Part shown: one piece after another, positions 1 to 5,438 of the stretch
Layout: each line of letters starts with the position of its first letter
Position numbering within the stretch: the stretch's first letter is position 1
NCBI GenBank assembly: GCA_015222555.1
Contig: JADFVM010000162.1
Location: 1-5,562, forward strand
Length of the DNA: 5,562 nt
Direction of reading: 5' to 3'
Source of the DNA: Pseudomonadota bacterium
Lineage (GTDB): Bacteria > Desulfobacterota > JADFVX01
Notes under the pieces: generated by a model
The model's input: only the letters and a program-made list of their open reading frames with translations
Told to the model about the DNA's origin: nothing
Database searches by the model: none
Program-made: the position numbers and the translations under genes

Positions 1-75
1 CCCCGGGAATTAACTTAAGGGGGTTATTGCCGATCTTTTATAATCCTGTGTAGCGGTAAATGATCTTCAAGTAAC

Positions 76-105
76 TTGACTCATATCAAACGCAATATCT
101 ATCCT
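76..105 (+). promoter_or_regulatory. Candidate sigma70-type promoter for trmFO
   Basis: A TTGACT box (76-81, five of six consensus bases) is followed after 18 nt by TATCCT (100-105, four of six). This would start transcription near 112 and leave a leader of about 30 nt that contains the trmFO ribosome binding site. A perfect TATAAT at 39-44 is an alternative -10, but its best -35 (TTAAGG, 15-20) is poor. Both are pattern matches only, and trmFO could also be read from a promoter upstream of the window. Confidence 0.35.
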
Positions 106-141
106 TAAAATATTTATCATCCCACAACAAAGAGGTTTAAG

Positions 142-1473
142 TTGAAAGAGTTAAAAATTATCGGCGGGGGCCTTGCCGGCTCTGAAGCTGCCTGGTATGC
201 GGCTAACAGAGGTGTCAATGTCACCCTCTATGAAATGAAGCCGGTCAGGTTTTCAGCTGCCCATACAAGTGAAGGTCTTGGAGAGCTGGTATGCAGCAAC
301 TCACTGCGTTCCAACGATGCATACAGTGCCCCGGGCTTGTTGAAAGAAGAAATGCGGATACTTAATTCGTTAATTGTCAAGGCTGCTGAAGCGACTCAGG
401 TGCCGGCCGGTTCGGCGCTGGCCGTCGACAGAGAGGCTTTTTCTGACTATATTTCGTCATCCATTGAAGGACACGGAAATATTGAAATCGTCAGGGAAGA
501 GATTGTCGATCTGCCTTTGGAAGATGAAACTAATATTACCGTTATTGCAACGGGGCCTCTCACTTCAGATGCATTTGCAGAGGCTATCGGACGATTGGTC
601 GGAGAAGATTACCTTTATTTTTACGATGCCATAGCTCCCACGGTAGATGTTGACTCCATTAATTTTGACATCGCTTATAGAGGTTCCAGATATGGAAAGG
701 GTGGTGATGATTACATCAACTGTCCCATGGACAAAGAGACCTATTATAATTTTGTTGATGAACTTTTGAAAGGGGACAAAGTTAAGGTGAAAGATTTCGA
801 AAAGGAGATCTTTTTTGAGGGCTGTATGCCCATTGAAGTGATGGCGGGAAGAGGCGTTGATACGCTTTCTTTTGGGCCAATGAAGCCGGTAGGGCTTGTT
901 GACCCGAGGACGGGAGAACAGGCCTACGCCGTTGTTCAGCTAAGGCAGGAGAATCAAAGTGCAAGCATCTTTAATATGGTCGGTTTTCAGACGAGACTGA
1001 CCTATCCTGAGCAGAAGAGGGTTCTGAGGCTGATCCCCGGCCTTGAAAGGGCCGAATTTTTGAGGCTTGGGAGCATGCATAGAAACACCTATATAAATTC
1101 ACCAACCCACCTGCTGCCTACTCTGCAGTTAAAAGAGAGACCTTCCCTGCTTTTTGCGGGACAGATAACAGGCGTGGAAGGGTACATAGAATCGGCAGCC
1201 ATGGGGATTTTGGCCGGAATCAACAGCTCTTTCATGGCAAAGGGGGAATCTCCCCTTATTCCCCCGCCGTTCACGGCCATAGGCGCCTTAGTCAGGCATA
1301 TTACAAGCAGTGAAAATAAGAGTTTTCAACCCATGAATATAAATTTCGGCCTCCTGCCTAAGGTGGAAAGCGCTGGTAAGAAGAAATTAAAAAAGGCTGA
1401 AAGGAAGGCCATAGCTGTAGAAAGGGCTGTCGCTCATATGGAAAAGTGGTCTAAAGAGCAAGTGGGGGGATAG
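142..1473 (+). CDS. trmFO: Methylenetetrahydrofolate--tRNA-(uracil-5-)-methyltransferase TrmFO
   Basis: TrmFO makes the conserved 5-methyluridine at position 54 in the T-loop of tRNAs. It takes the carbon from 5,10-methylenetetrahydrofolate and uses FAD/NAD(P)H as reductant; it is cytosolic. The 443-residue length is normal for the family. The N-terminus has the FAD-binding GGGLAGSEAA motif (residues 8-17). The LVCSNSLRS segment (C51) and FFEGCMPIE segment (C228) match the two functional cysteines of the Bacillus subtilis enzyme (Cys53 and Cys226). The C-terminal FAGQITGVEGYIESAAMG block (338-355) is the second strongly conserved family signature. The tail is lysine-rich. The start is TTG at 142, preceded by AGAGG at 131-135 with good spacing; the reading MKELKIIGGG is the typical family N-terminus, so this start is well supported. 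The gene stands alone and converges on the ferritin-like gene 6 bp downstream. Identification is secure. Confidence 0.97.
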   Translation: MKELKIIGGGLAGSEAAWYAANRGVNVTLYEMKPVRFSAAHTSEGLGELVCSNSLRSNDAYSAPGLLKEEMRILNSLIVKAAEATQVPAGSALAVDREAFSDYISSSIEGHGNIEIVREEIVDLPLEDETNITVIATGPLTSDAFAEAIGRLVGEDYLYFYDAIAPTVDVDSINFDIAYRGSRYGKGGDDYINCPMDKETYYNFVDELLKGDKVKVKDFEKEIFFEGCMPIEVMAGRGVDTLSFGPMKPVGLVDPRTGEQAYAVVQLRQENQSASIFNMVGFQTRLTYPEQKRVLRLIPGLERAEFLRLGSMHRNTYINSPTHLLPTLQLKERPSLLFAGQITGVEGYIESAAMGILAGINSSFMAKGESPLIPPPFTAIGALVRHITSSENKSFQPMNINFGLLPKVESAGKKKLKKAERKAIAVERAVAHMEKWSKEQVGG

Positions 1474-1479
1474 AGATGC

Positions 1480-2031
1480 TTATAGTTCTAACTCGTTGCG
1501 ACTGATAATCCCCTTCTCGTAAAATTTCTGGAGATGGGGTGTCTGGTTGTTTGGCTCTAAATATTTTTTCACCCCTTCATAGAGGAGAGTGAGATGCCTC
1601 TTTGTTCCTTCTCCCATACTATGAATGTAGACGGAAGTATTATCTTTTCCAATGTCATTTGAGCTGAAGAAAAGAGCATTTAATTCGGAGAACTCAAGGA
1701 AGAGGGCGATCTCAAAAGCCCGGCTGGAAGATATGCGCCCCTTTATTTCATGAATGATATTATCCAGCTCATTTAAAAGTTCATCAATCTTTCCCGGATT
1801 AATGGCAAATGTTTCAATTGTCAGGGTCTCTCTGCTAAGCGTATCTCTCAGCCTTTCCAGTGTTGCTGCATGATACTTCTCATGAATAGCAAGTTTCTTC
1901 CAGAGTTCCTTCAGCTCTTCATTATCGGCATGGGCCTGAAGGTGGCCATAAATCGATGAAGCCATTAATTCAAGCTGAATCTGTTTATTTATTTTGGCAA
2001 CAGCATCAATCTGCTGCATTGCTCCACGCAT
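1480..2031 (-). CDS. Ferritin-like / rubrerythrin-family protein
   Basis: This 183-residue protein appears to be an all-helical, ferritin-like four-helix bundle, soluble and without a signal peptide. Such proteins usually bind a di-iron centre and act in iron handling or peroxide reduction. Likely metal ligands are E21 in helix 1 (QLELMASSIYGHL), the E51-x-x-H54 pair in helix 2 (IHEKYHAATLERL) and E113 or E116 in helix 3 (LEFSELNALFF). Helix 4 should carry a second ExxH but reads GEGTKRHLTLL: H146 is present, while the residue three before it is T143 and the nearest acid is E141. The iron site may therefore be altered. There is no rubredoxin-type CxxC tail, so it is not a full rubrerythrin. 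The first ATG (2031) is chosen because AAGGAG lies 11 nt upstream; an internal ATG at 2019 is possible but poorly spaced. It follows amrS by 37 bp on the same strand and is probably cotranscribed. The fold assignment is fairly sure; the specific function is not. Confidence 0.75.
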   Translation of the reverse strand: MRGAMQQIDAVAKINKQIQLELMASSIYGHLQAHADNEELKELWKKLAIHEKYHAATLERLRDTLSRETLTIETFAINPGKIDELLNELDNIIHEIKGRISSSRAFEIALFLEFSELNALFFSSNDIGKDNTSVYIHSMGEGTKRHLTLLYEGVKKYLEPNNQTPHLQKFYEKGIISRNELEL

Positions 2032-2068
2032 GAAACTAATGTCTCCTTAAGATAGGATGTTTTTAATA

Positions 2069-3106
2069 TTAAGCAATATCTATTCCATCTATCTGTGAGT
2101 TACATGCTGGACAGCAGTTGTTTATAACAGAGTTCTTGATAATCCTGTACCCATAGCGTTCTATAAGGATTTCTCCGCAGTTATAGCAGTAAGTGTTTTC
2201 GCCTCCCTCACCTGGGATGTTCCCTTCATAAACATATCTTAATCCGGCCCTTTGACCTATGTTTCGGGCTCTTCTCAGTGTTTCGGCGGAAGTTCTTGGG
2301 GCATCGAGCAGTTTATAGGTAGGATAAAAGGCGGTAACGTGCCATGGAACTTCTTCACCCAGTTCATTTTTTATGAATTGAGCAATATTTTGAAAACTCT
2401 CATCAGAATCGTTGTAGCCCGGGATGACCAGTGTTGTTACCTCGAGCCATATTCCGAGCTTCTTAATATATTTGAGGGAATCCAGAACACCTTGAAGTTT
2501 TGCGCCACAGACTTTTTTATAGTGTTCCTCCGTAAAGGCTTTGAGGTCTACATTAATCCCGTCCAGATAGCCATCGATCATGTCTAGCATTTCTTTCGTC
2601 ATATACCCGTTTGACACAAAGACATTTTTTATCCCCTCATGGTGAGCAAGTTTTGCCGTGTCATAGGCAAGCTCAAAAAAAATAGTCGGTTCCGTATAGG
2701 TATATGAGATTGATTTGCAGTTATATTTTTTTGCTTCTGCCACAATTTCTGCAGGAGTGACTTTTTCACCTACAATTCTCGCCTCTTTATGTCGTGGCAT
2801 CTGGGATATTTCATAGTTTTGGCAGTGGAGACACCTGAAGTTGCAGCCCACTGTGGCAATGGAGTAAGAGGTGGAGCCGGGCATGAAGTTAAATAGCGGT
2901 TTTTTTTCAATAGGATCGACTGCCCGTGAGACTATTCGGTCATAGACAAGAGTATAGAGCGTCCCACCCCTGTTTTCCCTGACACCGCAAATGCCTCTTT
3001 TGCCCTCTGCAATTTTGCAATGAAACTGACAAAGGTAACAGTAGACCCTATCCTTCTCCAATTTATCGTATAATAAAGCTTCTTTCATACTATTAATAAT
3101 AACCAA
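2069..3106 (-). CDS. amrS: AmmeMemoRadiSam system radical SAM enzyme AmrS
   Basis: This is a radical S-adenosylmethionine enzyme related to pyruvate-formate-lyase activating proteins, of the type usually grouped with AMMECR1 (AmrA) and MEMO (AmrB) proteins. The substrate of the family is not known to me. The radical SAM cluster motif is C88-x3-C92-x2-C95 (GCNFRCLHCQN). Further family blocks are SYTYTEPTIFFELAYDT (134-150), VFVSNGYMT (162-170) and the VDLKAF core (186-191). An N-terminal cysteine set (C23, C26, C30, C40) and a C-terminal set (C307, C310, C331/C332, C335, zinc-ribbon-like) flank the barrel and could bind extra metal. The length of 345 residues is normal. The first in-frame start is TTG at 3106, but ATG at 3088 (MKEALLYDKLE) gives the more typical family N-terminus; neither has a clear Shine-Dalgarno. 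It is the first gene of a minus-strand pair with the ferritin-like gene. No amrA or amrB is in the window. Confidence 0.9.
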   Translation of the reverse strand: MVIINSMKEALLYDKLEKDRVYCYLCQFHCKIAEGKRGICGVRENRGGTLYTLVYDRIVSRAVDPIEKKPLFNFMPGSTSYSIATVGCNFRCLHCQNYEISQMPRHKEARIVGEKVTPAEIVAEAKKYNCKSISYTYTEPTIFFELAYDTAKLAHHEGIKNVFVSNGYMTKEMLDMIDGYLDGINVDLKAFTEEHYKKVCGAKLQGVLDSLKYIKKLGIWLEVTTLVIPGYNDSDESFQNIAQFIKNELGEEVPWHVTAFYPTYKLLDAPRTSAETLRRARNIGQRAGLRYVYEGNIPGEGGENTYCYNCGEILIERYGYRIIKNSVINNCCPACNSQIDGIDIA

Positions 3107-3177
3107 ACCAGACTTTTTTGCAAGTTATATCGCTTATTAATTGCACTCCTATTTATATGGAAATGATTTAAATAGTA

Positions 3178-3206
3178 TTGAAAATATTCTGTTTCAGGAT
3201 TAATAT
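3178..3206 (+). promoter_or_regulatory. Probable sigma70-type promoter of the dksA-like gene
   Basis: TTGAAA (3178-3183) and TAATAT (3201-3206) are separated by exactly 17 nt, with five and four of six consensus bases. The predicted start is near 3213, giving a leader of about 42 nt. It lies in the AT-rich 148-bp region shared with the divergent amrS. For amrS itself I find only an isolated TATAAC (minus strand, 3124-3129) without a credible -35. Confidence 0.5.
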
Positions 3207-3254
3207 CTATCACATAAGGTATGAAAAAAAATATAGACTGGCAGGTAAAGTGAG

Positions 3255-3590
3255 ATGACTGAAGCCGAGAGACATAGGCTGAAGGAGAAAATAGCGGCTG
3301 ACATGGAAATTTTGAAGGCAGATGTTGATGCTCTGAGGGACTCCATCAAACCGATTCCACCCGATGCTGCCATTGGCCGATTGACCCGTATGGAGATGAT
3401 CGGTAACAAAGGAATCTGTGAATCAAACCTTCGCTCTGCGCAGACGAGGCTCACAAAACTGGAATCGGCCCTGAAAAGGATCGATAGTGTCGATTTCGGA
3501 ATATGCGTTGAATGTGAAGAGCCGATTCCGCTAAAGAGGTTGATGATCGTGCCTGAAACCTTGCGTTGCGTTCACTGCATGGAAACTTAA
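3255..3590 (+). CDS. Short TraR/DksA-family zinc-finger protein
   Basis: Proteins of this family enter the secondary channel of RNA polymerase and modulate initiation, often with ppGpp; that role is inferred for this member. The 111-residue protein begins with a charged helical half (residues 1-30). A tip segment follows, DAAIGRLTRMEMIG (37-50), and matches the DxAIGRLxR pattern of short DksA-like proteins. A second helix (52-77) leads into a four-cysteine zinc finger, C84-x2-C87-x17-C105-x2-C108, with the usual GICVECEEPIPLKRL and P(E)TLRCVHC sequence. It is shorter than Escherichia coli DksA (151 residues), mainly at the N-terminus. The two tip aspartates of DksA are only partly represented (D37, with A38-A39 after it). 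The ATG at 3255 has an AGGT (3243-3246) upstream at 8 nt spacing. It is a single gene, diverging from amrS, with no obvious terminator. Family assignment is strong; regulatory targets are unknown. Confidence 0.88.
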   Translation: MTEAERHRLKEKIAADMEILKADVDALRDSIKPIPPDAAIGRLTRMEMIGNKGICESNLRSAQTRLTKLESALKRIDSVDFGICVECEEPIPLKRLMIVPETLRCVHCMET

Positions 3591-3826
3591 GCTCCATTGT
3601 CTCCAATGTTCATAAAATTGTTTATCTCAGGAAAGTTGATTGCCACAATCTGTTCACTTTCCATGTCAGGGTAATCGTGCCCCTGCCCTGACAAGACCGA
3701 TATCAAAACTTTCTTTTTACTTGTCGGTTTAATCATCCAGGTCTAAATTTGACGGCGAATCTTTCTCAGGGACCATACATCTTAAGGATAGGGAAAATTG
3801 ATAATTTCAGAGAAAATGAGGCTTTG

Positions 3827-3854
3827 TTGACATCCGCTAGATTAATGGTAGTCT
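3827..3854 (+). promoter_or_regulatory. Candidate promoter of the ferredoxin--NADP reductase gene
   Basis: A perfect TTGACA (3827-3832) is followed after 16 nt by TAGTCT (3849-3854), a poor -10 with three of six consensus bases. A start near 3861 would leave only about 18 nt before the ATG, containing the Shine-Dalgarno. The weak -10 may mean the promoter needs an activator, or that the -35 match is chance. Confidence 0.35.
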
Positions 3855-3865
3855 TGAACTAAAAG

Positions 3866-3871
3866 AGGAGG
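3866..3871 (+). promoter_or_regulatory. Strong ribosome binding site for the reductase gene
   Basis: AGGAGG at 3866-3871 lies 7 nt before the ATG at 3879. It is the best Shine-Dalgarno in the window and fixes the start codon. Confidence 0.85.
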
Positions 3872-3878
3872 GGCTTAT

Positions 3879-4688
3879 ATGAGTGCTGATGAATATAACG
3901 CGACGGTTATTCAAAAGATATTAATGACGCCAGGATTAATGACTCTTAGGGTGCGGCCTGATGGCGAGGCCCCGGCTTTTACGCCGGGACAGTACATTGC
4001 ACTAGGTCTTTCAAGCTCAGAGCCTAGAGTAAAGGAGTCGGAGCCGGACCCAACTATCTATAAGAGGGAGTGCCTTGTCAGAAGGGTTTATTCCATCTCA
4101 TCATCAAGTGTTGATAAGGAGTACATTGAATTTTACATCTCCATGGTGAGGAACGGGCAGTTAACGCCGCGGTTATTCACGCTGAAACAGGGCTCGAAAC
4201 TCTTCATGGGACCCAAGGCCGTGGGAATGTTTACACTTGATGAAATCCCGGAACACAAGAATGTGATTTTCATCGCCACAGGCACTGGTTTGGCGCCTTA
4301 TATGAGCATGATCCGATCAGAATTTCACCTGCAAAAAAAGAGAAAGTTTGCTGTCCTTCATGGGGCGAGCTGCTCCTGGGACCTGGGTTACAGGGATGAA
4401 CTGGCAACAATGGACAGACTGACAGAAAGGTTTATTTATCTCCCTACCATTACGGACCCTGCTAAAGACCCGACCTGGAACGGCTTGACAGGGCTGATAC
4501 AGCCAATCACCAAATCTGGGATTCTGGAAGAAAAAACAGGCCTCGATCTGACGCCTGAAAACTTTGATATATTTCTATGTGGTAATCCGTTGATGGTTGA
4601 TGAGACCACTAAAATTCTGCTATCAAGGGGTTTTACTCCCGATGTTAAAAAGGAAATAGGTACGCTCCATAGAGAGAGATACTGGTAA
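3879..4688 (+). CDS. Ferredoxin--NADP(+) reductase (Fpr-type flavoprotein)
   Basis: This enzyme passes electrons between NADP(H) and ferredoxin or flavodoxin through FAD, in the cytosol. The 269-residue, two-domain layout fits bacterial Fpr proteins. The N-terminal FAD-binding barrel has the FTPGQYIALG strand (34-43) and the flavin-binding R-x-Y-S motif R69-V-Y71-S72 within RRVYSISSSS. The C-terminal nucleotide-binding domain starts near residue 127 and has ATGTGLAPYMSMIR (133-146) for the dinucleotide phosphates, plus FLCGNPLMV (232-240). The chain ends in HRERYW: the terminal aromatic residue is typical of Fpr, where it stacks on the flavin. The segment SSEPRVKESEPDPTIYKREC (46-65) looks like an acidic insert before the RxYS motif. 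The gene is monocistronic, with a strong ribosome binding site and a following inverted repeat. Whether NADPH or reduced ferredoxin is the physiological donor cannot be told. A sulfide-dehydrogenase-type subunit is less likely, because no iron-sulfur cysteine cluster is present. Confidence 0.9.
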   Translation: MSADEYNATVIQKILMTPGLMTLRVRPDGEAPAFTPGQYIALGLSSSEPRVKESEPDPTIYKRECLVRRVYSISSSSVDKEYIEFYISMVRNGQLTPRLFTLKQGSKLFMGPKAVGMFTLDEIPEHKNVIFIATGTGLAPYMSMIRSEFHLQKKRKFAVLHGASCSWDLGYRDELATMDRLTERFIYLPTITDPAKDPTWNGLTGLIQPITKSGILEEKTGLDLTPENFDIFLCGNPLMVDETTKILLSRGFTPDVKKEIGTLHRERYW

Positions 4689-4694
4689 AATATT

Positions 4695-4761
4695 CTTAAG
4701 CAAGAGATTGCTGTGTCAAGCTTGTATCACGCTTCGGCAGAGCTTGTAGAATTGCTTAAAG
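4695..4761. repeat. Imperfect inverted repeat between the reductase gene and tRNA-fMet
   Basis: TTAAGCAA (4696-4703) and TTGCTTAA (4752-4759) are perfect 8-bp inverted arms. A nested pair, CAAGCT (4717-4722) and AGCTTG (4741-4746), lies inside. The unpaired sides are unequal (13 and 5 nt), so the full structure is an interrupted stem-loop. It starts 7 nt after the reductase stop codon and could stabilise or end that transcript, but no T-run follows. Confidence 0.45.
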
Positions 4762-4779
4762 AGTAGATTGCAAAACTCC

Positions 4780-4808
4780 TTGACATTCAAGCTTAAATGT
4801 CATAAGAT
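4780..4808 (+). promoter_or_regulatory. Promoter of tRNA-fMet with an embedded palindrome
   Basis: A perfect TTGACA (-35, 4780-4785) and TAAGAT (-10, 4803-4808, four of six consensus bases) are separated by the ideal 17 nt. The expected start near 4815 is about 5 nt before the mature tRNA. The interval 4781-4802 is a near-perfect 22-bp palindrome (arms TGACATT and AATGTCA around a central AAGCTT, one mismatched pair), placed where a repressor would block RNA polymerase. Confidence 0.75.
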
Positions 4809-4819
4809 AACCAGTTCAT

Positions 4820-4896
<77 letters not shown>

Positions 4897-4905
4897 AGTA
4901 AATCT

Positions 4906-4937
4906 AAGGGTTCGCAGTTAATGCGAGCCCTTTTTTT
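4906..4937 (+). terminator. Rho-independent terminator after tRNA-fMet
   Basis: AGGGTTCGCA (4907-4916) pairs with TGCGAGCCCT (4922-4931) over 10 bp with one G-U pair and a 5-nt loop. It is followed at once by a run of seven Ts (4931-4937). It starts 10 nt after the CCA end and is a textbook intrinsic terminator. Confidence 0.92.
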
Positions 4938-5060
4938 ATGGAATCTTCTAACAGGTTTCTAACACTCTGCAGGTTAGATTCGCGACAGTATAATCCAATA
5001 AAGTCGGTGTGTGTCACTCTTTTCCCATTGCCTCCATTGATGATGGACTTGAATCGCTAA
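4938..5060. other. Non-coding stretch before the HD-GYP fragment
   Basis: No gene is recognised. The TCTAAC element occurs twice (4947-4952 and 4958-4963), and the complementary GTTAGA is at 4973-4978, so short alternative hairpins are possible. All forward frames contain stops near 5030-5085. I see no promoter or ribosome binding site for the fragment that follows. Confidence 0.4.
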
Positions 5061-5411
5061 ATGCACATCTGCAAGCTTGACCCTCTTTCCCTCTCTTTCC
5101 CTGCCGTGCCATGGGGACCCACCAATCGTATCGCCTCCAATCCGGCTGTTTTTAAGGCAGGGGAGACGGGCTTTGTCTGTGTTGCCGATGTAATGGATGC
5201 CATGACCTCCCACCGCCCTTACCGCCCGGCTATATCTTTGCAGGAGGCGATGGATTCTCTCTCGAGAAAAGCAGGCAAATGGTACAATAGTGAGGCTGTC
5301 GCAGCATGTATCGAGCTATTTAGAGAGGGCTTTCAAATTAAAAAGCGGGTAAAGATTGCTAATCAAGTGTTGAATAGTCTGGCGCCAGGCGTCGTTTTAA
5401 AAGTGTCATAA
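5061..5411 (+). pseudogene. Truncated HD-GYP-type phosphodiesterase, C-terminal remnant
   Basis: The frame reads 116 residues. Residues 38-90 (about 5172-5330) match the C-terminal part of HD-GYP domains, the enzymes that degrade cyclic di-GMP: VCVADVMDAMTSHRPYRPA followed by a helix with LQEAMDSLSRKAGKWYNSEAVAACIELFREG. The catalytic parts that should precede this, the HD pair and the HHExxDGxGYP motif, are missing. Residues 1-34 do not resemble the domain. The frame is preceded directly by an in-phase TAA (5058-5060) and has no ribosome binding site. The most likely reading is a 5'-deleted pseudogene, with homology breaking abruptly near 5165. The remaining C-terminus runs undamaged to its stop, suggesting fairly recent loss. 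A reverse-strand open frame at 4974-5213 overlaps the junction but resembles nothing I know. Confidence 0.75.
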
Positions 5412-5438
5412 TTGACGGCAGGACCGGTTAAGTATAAT
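5412..5438 (+). promoter_or_regulatory. Weak candidate promoter after the HD-GYP fragment
   Basis: TTGACG (5412-5417) and a perfect TATAAT (5433-5438) are separated by 15 nt, two short of ideal. No plus-strand gene starts within the 120 bp that follow, so it would have to serve a gene beyond the window or a small RNA. Confidence 0.3.

Larger units (their letters stand above)
3591..3878 (+). other. 288-bp intergenic region with a hairpin, no gene
   Basis: I find no supported coding region here. A 22-codon frame at 3606-3674 has no ribosome binding site and is probably chance. The main structure is a hairpin: GTCAGGG (3665-3671) pairs with CCCTGAC (3686-3692) across a 14-nt loop. The 3' side contains CCCTG twice in tandem (3681-3685 and 3686-3690), so CAGGG (3667-3671) has two possible partners. 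No T-run follows directly, so it is not a standard terminator for the dksA-like gene. The right end of the gap holds the promoter and ribosome binding site of the reductase gene. Confidence 0.5.

Noticed and set aside
3..53. A forward frame open from the left edge to TAG at 51-53, possibly the end of an upstream gene
   Set aside because: Only 16 codons with no recognisable C-terminus; not distinguishable from chance.
1466..1513. GGGGAT / ATCCCC inverted pair around the trmFO and ferritin-like stop codons, as a shared terminator
   Set aside because: Six base pairs with a loop of almost 40 nt and no T-run; it lies largely within coding sequence.
2252..2587. Forward open frame antisense to amrS, and similar antisense frames within trmFO and the dksA-like gene
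   Set aside because: They overlap well-conserved genes and their translations look like complement artefacts.
4974..5213. Reverse-strand open frame of 79 codons
   Set aside because: No family resemblance, no ribosome binding site seen, and it overlaps the HD-GYP match on the other strand.
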